Shown here: in pieces, positions 37,197-45,792 of the stretch
Layout of the letters: every line of letters begins with the position of its first letter
How positions within the stretch are numbered: position 1 is the stretch's first letter
Assembly (NCBI GenBank): GCA_026415395.1
Contig: JAOAHD010000002.1
Coordinates: forward strand, 1 to 64,000
Direction of reading: 5' to 3'
DNA from: Candidatus Binatia bacterium
GTDB lineage: Bacteria; Desulfobacterota; Binatia; HRBIN30
Length of the DNA stretch: 64,000 nucleotides
Notes under the pieces: generated by a model
What the model saw: the letters and a program-made list of their open reading frames with translations, nothing else
What the model was told of the DNA's origin: nothing
The model's database searches: none
Program-made: the position numbers and the translations under genes

Positions 37197-38477
37197 TCAG
37201 GTTCGTTCGGCAACGCGGTGCACAGCAGAATGGGCGGCGATGAGCTCGCGCAAGATGGCGAGGCCGCGTTCGATTTCCTCCCGCGGTGGGCCAAAGGAGA
37301 AGCGCACAAAGTGGGCAAAGCGGCTCTCTCGCTCCGGGCGGCGCTGACCGGGATTGATGTCGAAAAACACCCCAGGCACGGTAATCAAGCCGTGTTCCAA
37401 ACCGGCACGGAACAAGCCCATGCCGGTATTCAACGGCGGCGGCAAAGCGGAGACATCGCCCCAACAATAAAAGCCACCGAGCGGTGGGTGCACGCGAATG
37501 CCCAGGGCTTCCAGCGCCGCAAGCATAAAGTCGCGCTTCTGGTGGAAGTGGCGGTGGATGGCCAGCGCTTCCTGAGCGGCCACTGTGGCATCCAGCAAGG
37601 GTAACGCCGCAAGTTGCATCGGCCGCGAGCACCCTCCCTCGAGAAAGCTCCCCGCGGAGGTGACCGCTTCGATGATGGGCCGAGGCCCGATGGTCCACGC
37701 CACGCGATAGCCAGGGTAGCGCCAGTTCTTCGTGAGGCCGTCGAGGATCACGACCGGGTCGCTATCGACATCTTCGACATAAGCAGCTGCAGAAGACGTT
37801 TCCACGCCGTCGGCGTAAATGTAGTGGCTGTAAAACTCATCGAACACCAACGTGCATTTGAGTTCCCGCGCCACCTGCACCCAGGCGTGCAGCTCTGCGC
37901 CGTGAATCAGCGCCCCAGTGGGATTAGCAGGGTTCGAGAGCACCACCGTCGACAAACCGCGGCCGAGGATCTCGTTGCGCAGCTCTTCGGCGGGAAAAGC
38001 ATAACCGGCCTCGGGGCGGCGGATGAGCGGGATCGGCACGAAAGTGCCGAACGAGTCGAGCAGTTCCTCGTAAGCGGTGTAGTCCGGCAAGAAGTGCCCG
38101 ACGTTCGTGCGCCCGAGGGTCGAAACTAAGCGAGTGAGCGCGGCCCGTCCTCCCGGACTGATCGCCACATTGGCAGCAGTGTACTGGCTTTTCTTCCCGC
38201 TGCGGTAACGCGCATTGTAAAGAGCGGCGACGCGTTCGCGCAGCTCCGGGAGCCCGTCGATCGGTGAGTACTCGAAAGCATCGTAGCTGAGCTCGATCCT
38301 CCCTTGCCGTGGCGGCGCGCCAGGGAGCGGGCCCGTCTCCGGCGCACCTTGGCCCAAATTGGCCCAGCGGGGATCGCCCGGGCGATAGCCGAGCTTGGCC
38401 GCCTCGGTCATGACGTAAATGACACCCGTGCGCGGCACCGGGCGGAAGCCAGGAGGCACGTGACTCGTCCGCTTCAT
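37197..38477 (-). CDS. Class I/II PLP-dependent aminotransferase
   Basis: A 426-residue fold-type I aminotransferase. Key features are the Asn-Pro-Ala-Asn-Pro-Thr-Gly motif (SNPANPTGAL), DEFYSHYIY with the cofactor-binding Asp/Tyr, and the Schiff-base Lys in DGLTKNWRYPGYR. RFSFGPPREE at the end carries the substrate-carboxylate Arg. It fits the aspartate/alanine aminotransferase group; the specific substrates are not predictable. The start at 38477 is preferred (MKRTSHVPPG); 18 more upstream codons lack support. It lies in the opposite direction to the nicotinamidase gene. Confidence 0.9.
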   Translation of the reverse strand: MKRTSHVPPGFRPVPRTGVIYVMTEAAKLGYRPGDPRWANLGQGAPETGPLPGAPPRQGRIELSYDAFEYSPIDGLPELRERVAALYNARYRSGKKSQYTAANVAISPGGRAALTRLVSTLGRTNVGHFLPDYTAYEELLDSFGTFVPIPLIRRPEAGYAFPAEELRNEILGRGLSTVVLSNPANPTGALIHGAELHAWVQVARELKCTLVFDEFYSHYIYADGVETSSAAAYVEDVDSDPVVILDGLTKNWRYPGYRVAWTIGPRPIIEAVTSAGSFLEGGCSRPMQLAALPLLDATVAAQEALAIHRHFHQKRDFMLAALEALGIRVHPPLGGFYCWGDVSALPPPLNTGMGLFRAGLEHGLITVPGVFFDINPGQRRPERESRFAHFVRFSFGPPREEIERGLAILRELIAAHSAVHRVAERT

Positions 38478-38592
38478 GACGCGTCTAGAAAGCGAAGTGC
38501 AACGACCTCTGCCAGAGCCTGCCGGTTGCACTGAACACGCCCGTGGTTAACCGGAACACCGGCGACTTTCGAAGCAAAAGGAGGTGCCGGCA

Positions 38593-39225
38593 ATGGGTGC
38601 CCACAACACCGAACATCATGCATTTCGCGATGCGGCGTTGATCGTGGTCGACGTGCAGAACGACTTTTGCTCTGGCGGCAGCTTGGCGGTTCCCGAAGGC
38701 GATCGAGTCGTTCCGGTGATCAACCAGCTTGCTCCGTTGTTTTCGACCGTGATTGCCACGCAAGATTGGCACCCGCCGAATCACTGCTCGTTCCGAGCGC
38801 AAGGCGGGCCATGGCCGCCGCACTGTGTGCAAGGCTCGACGGGAGCGCAATTGCACCCGGGTCTCGACCGCCAACACATCTCGGCGTACGTGAAAAAAGG
38901 CACGTCGCCTGACAAAGATGCCTATTCCGGCTTCGAGGGAACGGACGAAGCAGGGCGGCCGCTCGCGGAGATCTTGCGGCAACGCGGGGTGAAGAGGATC
39001 TACGTCACCGGTTTGGCGACCGACTACTGCGTGCGCGCGACGGCACTCGACGGCATCAAGGCGGGTTTCGAGGTTCATGTGGTGACCGACGCGACGCGGG
39101 GCGTGAACGTCAATCCCGGGGACGACCAGCGCGCACTCGAAGAGCTGCGCTCCGCCGGCGCGCGCTTGGAAACGTCGGCGGAGATCCTCAGCCAACTCCA
39201 AGCGGAGCGAGTCGCCAGCGTGTGA
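38593..39225 (+). CDS. pncA: Nicotinamidase/pyrazinamidase
   Basis: This enzyme hydrolyses nicotinamide to nicotinate for NAD salvage. The triad is Asp in IVVDVQNDF, Lys in KKGTSPDKD, and Cys in LATDYCVRAT. The metal is held by Asp/His/His in TQDWHPPNHCSF. The 210-residue length is normal. The start at 38593 is set by AAAGGAGG (about 38578-38585) at good spacing; a GTG at 38584 overlaps that site and is rejected. Confidence 0.95.
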   Translation: MGAHNTEHHAFRDAALIVVDVQNDFCSGGSLAVPEGDRVVPVINQLAPLFSTVIATQDWHPPNHCSFRAQGGPWPPHCVQGSTGAQLHPGLDRQHISAYVKKGTSPDKDAYSGFEGTDEAGRPLAEILRQRGVKRIYVTGLATDYCVRATALDGIKAGFEVHVVTDATRGVNVNPGDDQRALEELRSAGARLETSAEILSQLQAERVASV

Positions 39226-39345
39226 CGGCGCCCCCGTTGGTGCTCGCCCAAGGTCGCGTGCGGACCGGCCGGGTAGAATCACCATGCGATTCTCCGCGCG
39301 CACTGGTGGTTGCGAAGTGCGCTCCGCTGGGGAATAGCTGACACC

Positions 39346-40266
39346 GTGAGGAAGAAAACAAAGACAGCTACGGACACCGTACCCACCGAGCCCAGCAGTG
39401 CCCCGGCCGCTCCGGTTCCCGAAACCCCCGAAGCCACGACACCGCGGCGCCGGAGAAAGACGGCAGCCAAAGCCACTGAGCAGCTCGCGCAGAGCGTACA
39501 GTCACCACCACAACCGATACCCCGGCGTGCGGTGTTCATTGACGTGGAGAACACCACCGCCGAACCGTCGCTCTTCGAGGTCCTGCGTAGCCTGGAGATC
39601 GATCTCCAGCGGCAGAACATCGAGCTTACGGCCGTCGGCAATTGGCGTGCAGTGCCGCCAGGGCTGGCGCGACGCCTCGCAAGCATGGGAGCGAAGTTGA
39701 TTCACAGCGCTCCGGCCCGCGGCGTGCGTGACTGGAGCGATCTGTGGATCGCTACGGCAGCGGGCTGTTGGCTCGGACAAGCACGGCCAGGAGACGTGCT
39801 CGAAGTCATCTCGAACGACCGCGCCTTCGACGCCATCGGCGATCTCGCTGCAGCGCGCGGCGTAACCTTCCGGCGCATCTCCCACAGTCGCCCGGCTGCG
39901 GCAACCGCCGTGGCCAAAGAGCATGGGCCAGCGGCGGCCCCGCTGGCAACGGGCCTTCGCAAGCGTCGAAGCGCGGCCGCGAGTGCGCCCAGTAACCCGG
40001 CCGCCGAAGCTCCGCACGCCGCTCCGGCTGAGCAAATCATCGCGACGATCGAGCACCTCACGAAAGGCGAGCGCGGGCGATGGGTGAACCTCGACGTGCT
40101 CGAGCGAGCACTCAAGGAGCAAGGATTCGTACGGCCGCCCGGGTCGCCGCGATTGGTCACGCGGCTGCGCGCACTGCGGCAGGTGGAGGTCGACGCCCAC
40201 GGGCGGGTGCGCATCCGCGTGCCCGCGGAAGGCGAAGCGGCCACAGCAACGGCTTCCTCCTCCTAA
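39346..40266 (+). CDS. NYN-domain (PIN-like) putative RNase with C-terminal helical domain
   Basis: A 306-residue protein from a GTG start at 39346 (a TTG at 39310 is possible). A basic, Pro/Ala-rich linker (about 1-60) is followed by a NYN fold. The acidic residues are Asp66 in FIDVEN, Asp129/Asp132 in VRDWSDLWIATAAG, and Asp158 in ISNDRAFDAIG. These form the usual metal-binding cluster of NYN nucleases. The tail (about 225-300) looks like a winged-helix or OST-HTH-like domain (WVNLDVLERALKEQGFV, RLRALRQVEVDAHGRVRIR). It probably cleaves or binds RNA. It is isolated, convergent with the CoA-transferase. Confidence 0.72.
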   Translation: MRKKTKTATDTVPTEPSSAPAAPVPETPEATTPRRRRKTAAKATEQLAQSVQSPPQPIPRRAVFIDVENTTAEPSLFEVLRSLEIDLQRQNIELTAVGNWRAVPPGLARRLASMGAKLIHSAPARGVRDWSDLWIATAAGCWLGQARPGDVLEVISNDRAFDAIGDLAAARGVTFRRISHSRPAAATAVAKEHGPAAAPLATGLRKRRSAAASAPSNPAAEAPHAAPAEQIIATIEHLTKGERGRWVNLDVLERALKEQGFVRPPGSPRLVTRLRALRQVEVDAHGRVRIRVPAEGEAATATASSS

Positions 40267-40397
40267 GCCGCCCCTATCGTACGCGCTCGCCGATCACGCT
40301 CGAGCGATTTCAGACCAGGAAGGCGGCCGCCGAGCGGGAGCTCGTCGGGCTGCGGCAAGACACGGCCGCTTGCGCTGAGCGGCGCGCGTTTATACCG

Positions 40398-41660
40398 TCA
40401 ACCCAACACACCTTGAGCCCGCAGGTGCGCGATTTGCTCTGCGGGTAAGCCCAGCACCTCGCGCAACACATTCTCCGTGTCGCGCCCCGGCTCCACCGCT
40501 GCGGCCTCAGGCACCGGCAGCGGTTCTCCCACCAGGCGCACCGGTGAGGGCATCAGCTCGGTGCCCACGCGCTCCCGGCTCCAGAAGCCGACGCGCGCTT
40601 GAAAATGCGGATCGCGCACGATGGACTTCACATCGTTCACCGGCGCGATGGGCGTGTTGACCTTCAGACCGAACTCCACCCATTGCGCGGTGGTCCGGGT
40701 GGCGAAAATTTCGGCTAGCTCGCGGCGCAGCTCGAGGTTGCCGCGGGCATGATCCGCGTAGCGTGCACCAGGGTTGGCCTCGTACAACTCGGGTCGGCCA
40801 ATGCCATAGGTAAAGTTCCGCCAGAACTCCTGCTCCGAGGCCATGAAGAGGATCATGCCGTCCTTGGTGCGGTAAAATTGGTAGCGGACGGCGTCGGTCA
40901 TGCTGTTGTCGCCAACGGGCCGCCGGGCGCCGCGGCCATCGCCATCGTTCCCGGTGACTTCCGATTCCGGCCGTTCGTAGGCCTTGTTGCCTTCGATTCC
41001 GTTCCAATTGAAAGCGGCGGCAGCATCGCTTTGCGCCACCTCGAGCCAAGAGGGTTTTCCGCTCGCGCGCGCCCGTACGAGGGCGGCCAAAATTCCCATC
41101 GCCGCATACAATGGCCCGGCGTTGATGCCGACGGTGGTGTAGCTCGGAATCGCTGGAAAACCGTGCGCCTCGGTGGTTGGGCGCACCACACCCGCCCACG
41201 CATCGAAGGCAATGCCGTGCGCCGGCAAGTCGCGGTACGGCCCGTTCATGCCGTAGCCAGAAATCGTGCAGAACACGACGCGTGGATTGCGCTCGCACAT
41301 GCGCTCGAACGTAATGCCGCGCCGAGCCAAGGCCCCGGGCCGCATCGCCTCGATGACGACGTCGGCCCGTTCGACCATCTGGAGGAAGAGGTCCACCGCC
41401 GGGGGTTTGCGCAAATCCAACACCACACTGCGCTTGCCGCGGTTCAAGTGCCAGTGCAGGAGGGAAATGCCGTCGATAATCGGGAACGCCATCTTGCGGA
41501 CGTAGTCCCCACCGGGGGGCTCGATCTTGATCACCTCCGCGCCCAAGTCGGCCAAATGCATACCGACTGCCGCCGGCCCCAACAACGAGCACTCCAGTAC
41601 GCGCACGCCTGCTAGCAATCCAGCCTTCTCGTCGCTGCGTTCCATGTCGCTGCGCTTCAT
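40398..41660 (-). CDS. CaiB/BaiF (family III) CoA-transferase-like protein lacking the catalytic Asp
   Basis: A 420-residue protein. Family III hallmarks are GVRVLECSLLGPAAVGMHLADLGAEVIKIEPP at 18-49, RGKRSVVLDL, ADVVIEAMRPGA, NPRVVFCTISGYG, His148 in AHGIAFDAWAG, and GILAALVRARASGK. In the family the residue four before the Gly of xxG(x)... is the Asp that forms a thioester. Here the aligned segment TTVGINAGPLYAAMG has Gly178. It may be a non-catalytic or differently acting homologue of AMACR, formyl-CoA transferase or related enzymes. The start at 41660 follows AAAGGA. Confidence 0.78.
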   Translation of the reverse strand: MKRSDMERSDEKAGLLAGVRVLECSLLGPAAVGMHLADLGAEVIKIEPPGGDYVRKMAFPIIDGISLLHWHLNRGKRSVVLDLRKPPAVDLFLQMVERADVVIEAMRPGALARRGITFERMCERNPRVVFCTISGYGMNGPYRDLPAHGIAFDAWAGVVRPTTEAHGFPAIPSYTTVGINAGPLYAAMGILAALVRARASGKPSWLEVAQSDAAAAFNWNGIEGNKAYERPESEVTGNDGDGRGARRPVGDNSMTDAVRYQFYRTKDGMILFMASEQEFWRNFTYGIGRPELYEANPGARYADHARGNLELRRELAEIFATRTTAQWVEFGLKVNTPIAPVNDVKSIVRDPHFQARVGFWSRERVGTELMPSPVRLVGEPLPVPEAAAVEPGRDTENVLREVLGLPAEQIAHLRAQGVLG

Positions 41661-41699
41661 GAGTCCTTTCTTACCCGCCCACACGCTGAGGCGCGAGTG

Positions 41700-42110
41700 A
41701 CGGCTGGTGATGACGTCTGCCGCCAACAAACCATGCGGGCGCGCCGGTGTGCGGATGGCGCAGCGCCAGCGCAGGCATGGAAATAGAGATTGTAGGGGCA
41801 GGCCTTGTGCCTGCCCATGGGGGGTGGGGGTGTTGGCCGCGGAGCAGACAGCGGCAGCGTGGTGGCCGGTAACGAAGGCAGCCACAAGGGCTGCGTGTTG
41901 GTGCAGGGTGGCAAGACGACCACGCGCGCGGCACCGGTGGCAACACCATCCGCAATCGACGTGGTCCCTATTCGCGATTCGCAGCTCCTCACCACTCGCC
42001 ACTCGCCGGTAGCCCCCGCCCAACCCCACGGGCGACGCAAGCGTCGCCCGTGGGGTTGGCGCAGGGTAGCAAGATGCAAGGCACGCATTTCCGATTCCCT
42101 ATTCGCGGTT
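41700..42110. repeat. Interspersed composite repeat, copy E
   Basis: Modules are TTGTAGGGGCAGGCCTTGTG (about 41789), GTAACGAAGGCAGCCACAAG (about 41870), and TGCAGGGTGGCAAGACGACC through GCAACACCATCCGCAATCGA to CACTCGCCACTCGCC. A perfect 19-bp inverted repeat (42020-42038 with 42041-42059, 2-base loop AA) is built on the GGGCGACGC core. It fills the gap before the headgroup cluster. Confidence 0.8.
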
Positions 42111-42232
42111 TGCGATTTCCCACCGCTCGCTGCTCTATTCGCTGTTGTCAATCCGGCGCGCTGCGGTTGGGGGCGAACGTTGTGTGCGAACTTCGTTGCC
42201 CGCCACCACGGGTGTCGCTAGCGTGGGGGAGC

Positions 42233-42931
42233 GTGAGACTTCCGGTGCGCGCGGTAACGTTGGATTTCGGTGGCACGCTCGATGGACCTGACCACTGGCG
42301 CGATCGCTTCTGGCGTGTGTATGACGCGGCGGGCTTGCACCCGGAGAAGGAAGACTTCGAGCGAGCTTTTGGTTTCGCCACCCGTGCCGCCTATGCGGAA
42401 CCGAGGCTGCGCACCGTCGGACTGGTTGGCTTGGTGCGCTTCCACGTCCAGGAGCAGATGCGTGAGCTGGGATGGCCGACGAGCAATGCTGTGGAGGACA
42501 TTGTGCACCGGTTCGTGCAGGATACGCGCAAAGCTCTGCACCGACACGCGGCATTGGTGCGGCGCTGGAAAGAGCGCGTGCGGTTGGGCGTGATCTCCAA
42601 CTTTTACGGAAACCTGGCGGCGATTCTCGCGGAGGAAGGATTGGCGTCGTTGTTTCCTGTGGTGATCGACTCGGCTCTGGTGGGTATGCGCAAGCCCGAG
42701 CGTGCGATCTTCGAACTGGCGTGCGCGCAGCTGGAATGTGAGCCGGAGGAAGTCTTGCATGTGGGCGATTCGCTCGAACACGATGTGTTGGGTGCGTGCG
42801 GTGCTGGGATGTACGCGGCGTGGTTGAATTCTCGAGCTGGGCGAGATGCGGGCTGTTCGTTGCCCGCAACGGCTTTCCCCATCGCGCGCCTCGCTGACCT
42901 CGATGAGTGCTTGTCGTGCAAGCCGCAATAA
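42233..42931 (+). CDS. HAD-like hydrolase, first gene of the headgroup cluster
   Basis: A 232-residue HAD protein starting at a GTG (42233) after GGGGGA. Motif I reads LDFGGTLDG: nucleophile Asp11 is present but the second Asp (position 13) is Gly. Motif II is GVISNFYGN, motif III the Lys in MRKPERAIF, and motif IV VGDSLEHDVLGACGAGM. The DFGGT form occurs in some HAD proteins and may slow dephosphorylation. It overlaps the nucleotidyltransferase gene by 25 bases. It may dephosphorylate a sugar or cyclitol phosphate in this pathway. Confidence 0.83.
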   Translation: MRLPVRAVTLDFGGTLDGPDHWRDRFWRVYDAAGLHPEKEDFERAFGFATRAAYAEPRLRTVGLVGLVRFHVQEQMRELGWPTSNAVEDIVHRFVQDTRKALHRHAALVRRWKERVRLGVISNFYGNLAAILAEEGLASLFPVVIDSALVGMRKPERAIFELACAQLECEPEEVLHVGDSLEHDVLGACGAGMYAAWLNSRAGRDAGCSLPATAFPIARLADLDECLSCKPQ

Positions 42932-43629
42932 TTGCTGCCGGTAACGGCGAGCGCCTGCGCCAAGCAGGCTGGGTGTTGCCGAAGCCGCTGGTGCCGGTGG
43001 CGGGTCGGCCGCTCGTCGAGTATGTCTTGCGCGGTCTCGAGCACGCCGGGGTGCGCAGAGTGGTGATGGCACTGAACACGCGGGGTTTCCCTGTCGAGCG
43101 CTACTGCCGGCGGCATTGGCCGCGGCTCGATTTTTCCTTCGTGTATCGCGACACGCCAAATTCCATGGAAAGTTTGTTCGCACTCGAGCCGCTGATTGCC
43201 GGCGATCCCTTCGTGCTCATGACCGCGGATACGCTCATCGCGCCGTCGCGCCTGGGAGAGTTTTGCACTCGGGTGCGAGAGTTCGGGCCCGAGGCCGTGG
43301 TGCTCGGGGTGACCGCGTTCGTGGACGACGAAAAGCCGCTTTGGGTCGAGTCCGATGATACCGCGCGGGTGCAAGCACTGGGGAGTGCGGTGCGGGGCAG
43401 GGGTTGGGTGACCGCGGGTGTCTACGCCATGCCGCGAAGCGTGTTTCGCCACGTAGCCGCCGCGCGCGCTGCCGGCGCTGCGGCGCTGCGCGATTTCCTC
43501 GCCTTGCTGTTGCAGGCGGGTGTGGAGATGCGCGCGCTGCCTGTGGGTGTGTGTGTGGACGTCGATCGCCCACAAGATTTAGCCGTCGCCGCCCGATTCG
43601 TCGCCGAAGAGTACGCGAGCGATGCCTGA
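42907..43629 (+). CDS. Sugar/alcohol-phosphate nucleotidyltransferase
   Basis: A 240-residue nucleotidyltransferase resembling inositol-1-phosphate cytidylyltransferase and RfbA/MobA-like enzymes. The nucleotide loop IIAAGNGERLRQAG has Gly12, Gly14 and Arg16; the Lys of LPKPL is Lys26. Metal Asp is Asp108 (LMTADTL), with the C-terminal VDVDRPQDL. It should couple a phosphorylated alcohol or sugar to CTP or UTP. Given the CDP-alcohol phosphotransferase downstream, CTP is favoured. A GTG at 42916 is an alternative start. It overlaps the ATP-grasp gene by 8 bases. Confidence 0.82.
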   Translation: MLVVQAAIIAAGNGERLRQAGWVLPKPLVPVAGRPLVEYVLRGLEHAGVRRVVMALNTRGFPVERYCRRHWPRLDFSFVYRDTPNSMESLFALEPLIAGDPFVLMTADTLIAPSRLGEFCTRVREFGPEAVVLGVTAFVDDEKPLWVESDDTARVQALGSAVRGRGWVTAGVYAMPRSVFRHVAAARAAGAAALRDFLALLLQAGVEMRALPVGVCVDVDRPQDLAVAARFVAEEYASDA

Positions 43630-44431
43630 TTTTTTGTGCGTTTTGCGGGAGCCGGAATACTCGCCGGGCAAAGTCGAAGACGACGCCGCGATCTTGTTAA
43701 GTGTGGCCAGCGTGCTGCGCCGCGAGCAGTACGTGGTCGACGTGCTCGATCCCCGCGCACGGCGCTGGCCGGAGTTGCCGCGCCGCACGGTCGTGTTGAA
43801 TATGGCGCAAGGGGCGGGTGCACTTTCACGCCTGGAAGAGTGGGAGCAGCTCGGGATTCGAGTGATCAATTCCGTTGCTGCGGTGCGCAACTGTTACCGT
43901 GCGCGCACTCACGAGCTGTTTCGGCGTAGCGGCGTATCGTCGCCGCTGGCCACTGTGGTCTCCACGGCTGCGGAGGAGTTACCGGCTTGGCTGCACGAAG
44001 TCCCGGCCGTTTGGGTCAAGCGTGGCGACGTGCATGCCATGACCGCAGCCGACGTGCAATTTGCCGTAGGTGCGCAGCAGGTGCGCAAAGCGCTTGCACA
44101 AATGCGCTCGCGGGGAATCGCCACTGCGGTCGTGCAACAGCACGTGACCGGCCGAACGGTGAAGTTTTACGCAGTGGCCGATCAGTTCTTCCATGTCGTG
44201 GGCGAGGCCAACGGCAGCCGTGCGACCTGGGAGCGGCGCCTCACGGCCATAGCGCGTCGTGCAGCGCAGGTTGCCGGCTTGGAAGTATTTGGCGGAGATG
44301 GTGTGGTGGATGAAACCGGTACATGTCATTTGATTGACTTGAACGACTGGCCTAGCTACGCACCGTGCCGCCCCGCAGCGGCGCAAGCGATTGCGGCGTA
44401 CGCGCGCGTAGAAAGGGCAAAGGTCGCGTGA
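43622..44431 (+). CDS. ATP-grasp ligase/kinase-like protein
   Basis: A 269-residue protein of the ATP-grasp fold. The N-terminal ~90 residues form the Rossmann-like domain. Lys133 in VWVKRGD is the ATP-contacting Lys, VVQQHVTGRTVKFYAV (170-185) gives the triphosphate-side strand, and metal ligands are Asp226, Asp239 and Asn241 in HLIDLNDWPSY. RimK-like ligases and inositol polyphosphate kinases (ITPK) share these features. It could add an amino acid to an amine or phosphorylate a cyclitol. Its place between nucleotidyltransferase and aminotransferase suggests use on the headgroup. The last bases overlap the next GTG (GTGA). Confidence 0.75.
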   Translation: MPDFLCVLREPEYSPGKVEDDAAILLSVASVLRREQYVVDVLDPRARRWPELPRRTVVLNMAQGAGALSRLEEWEQLGIRVINSVAAVRNCYRARTHELFRRSGVSSPLATVVSTAAEELPAWLHEVPAVWVKRGDVHAMTAADVQFAVGAQQVRKALAQMRSRGIATAVVQQHVTGRTVKFYAVADQFFHVVGEANGSRATWERRLTAIARRAAQVAGLEVFGGDGVVDETGTCHLIDLNDWPSYAPCRPAAAQAIAAYARVERAKVA

Positions 44432-45792
44432 AACCCTCGTCACTGTCGAACGCCTCGTTGGAAGCCGAGCGCTCGGTTCCTGGGTTGCGAAGCCGGGCTT
44501 TGTGTGCGGAGGAGCAGCAGTACCTCGCCCCTGGGGTTCAGCGCATCGCCCAGCTCTCGGAGCTTGCGCTGAGTCATGGGGAGGGATGTCGCCTCGTTGA
44601 CGTCGACGGCAACCGCTATCTCGACTTCTTCGCGGGTGTGGGGGTGGCCAGTTTGGGGCATGGCCATCCGCGGTTTACCCGCCAAGTGGCGGAACAACTC
44701 GGGCGGCTCGTGGTTGGCAGCTTCACCAGTCGCGCACGGCTGCGATTGCTCCGCTTGCTCGCGCAGCTCGCTCCGCTGCCGAGGCCGCGCACGCAGTTAT
44801 ACAGCGGCGGGGCAGAGGCGGTGGAGGCCGCCATTCGTTTGGCCAAGGCGTACACAAAGAAGTTCGAGGTGGTGGGTTTTTGGGGCGGCTTTCATGGGAA
44901 GACCGGCGGTGTCCTCGGCCTCATTGGCGACACCTGGAAACAGCAGTGGGGCCCACTTCCGGCAGGGACTCACTTGGTCCCGTATGCCGACTGCTATCGC
45001 TGCCCGTTCAAACTCGAGTACCCGCGCTGCGGGCTGTTCTGCTTGGAATTTGCGCGGCAGTCCATTCGCACCTCGACCGCCGGTGCCGTGGCAGCGGTTG
45101 CCGTTGAGCCCATGCAGGGCACGGCGGGCAATGTCGTTCCGCCGCCCGAGTTTTTGCCGGGGGTGGCGGAGATTGCACGGGAACTCGGGGCGGTGCTGAT
45201 TTGCGACGAAATGATCACTGGGTTTGGCCGCACCGGAAAAATGTTCGGCTGCCAGCACACGGGCACGGAGCCCGACGTGATCACGGTTGGAAAAGGGTTT
45301 GGCAACGGCTTCCCGGTCAGCGGACTGATCGCTCGCGAGGAACTCACGCAGGCGGAGCCATTTTCAAAGCCCAGTGCATCTTCGTCGAGCTACGGCGGCA
45401 ACCCGTTGGCAGCGAGCGCCGCGCTGGCCACGGTGGAAACGATCGTGGAGGAAAACCTTGTGGACAACGCCGCACGCGTGGGCGGTGTGCTGCTCGAGGC
45501 ACTGCGCGCTCTCCAAGAGAAGTATGAGTTCATCGGCGACGTGCGCGGTGTGGGGCTCTTGATCGGCCTCGATCTGGTGAAGGACCGGCGCAGTAAAGAA
45601 CCGCTGCCCGCTGCGGTGACCGAGCAATTGTTCCTTGCTGCACTGCGGCGCGGGTTGCTGCTCATGGGCTACTTCTCGCGCGTGCGCATCAACCCGCCGC
45701 TGATTCTGAGCGAGAGCGAAGCTTTGGAGGGAGCGGCGATTCTGGACGAAGCGTGCGCCGAAATCGCTCCACTGGTGCGAGGGCTCGCCTGA
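44428..45792 (+). CDS. Class III PLP aminotransferase
   Basis: A 454-residue aminotransferase. Motifs are the phosphate-binding YSGGAEAVEAAIRLAK (125-140), Asp260 in LICDEMITGFGRTG, and Schiff-base Lys289 in VITVGKGFGNG. A Cys cluster CYRCPFKLEYPRCGLFC (Cys189, 192, 201, 205) is seen in many class III aminotransferases. Glu/amine donors are typical (4-aminobutyrate, ornithine or taurine type). The GTG start at 44428 overlaps the previous stop. In context it may aminate a ketone or aldehyde carbon made by the next gene's oxidoreductase. Confidence 0.9.
   Translation: MKPSSLSNASLEAERSVPGLRSRALCAEEQQYLAPGVQRIAQLSELALSHGEGCRLVDVDGNRYLDFFAGVGVASLGHGHPRFTRQVAEQLGRLVVGSFTSRARLRLLRLLAQLAPLPRPRTQLYSGGAEAVEAAIRLAKAYTKKFEVVGFWGGFHGKTGGVLGLIGDTWKQQWGPLPAGTHLVPYADCYRCPFKLEYPRCGLFCLEFARQSIRTSTAGAVAAVAVEPMQGTAGNVVPPPEFLPGVAEIARELGAVLICDEMITGFGRTGKMFGCQHTGTEPDVITVGKGFGNGFPVSGLIAREELTQAEPFSKPSASSSSYGGNPLAASAALATVETIVEENLVDNAARVGGVLLEALRALQEKYEFIGDVRGVGLLIGLDLVKDRRSKEPLPAAVTEQLFLAALRRGLLLMGYFSRVRINPPLILSESEALEGAAILDEACAEIAPLVRGLA

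Noticed and set aside
42907-43629. Molybdenum cofactor guanylyltransferase (MobA) reading
   Set aside because: No other molybdenum genes are present, and the cluster with CDP-alcohol phosphotransferase fits a cytidylyltransferase better.
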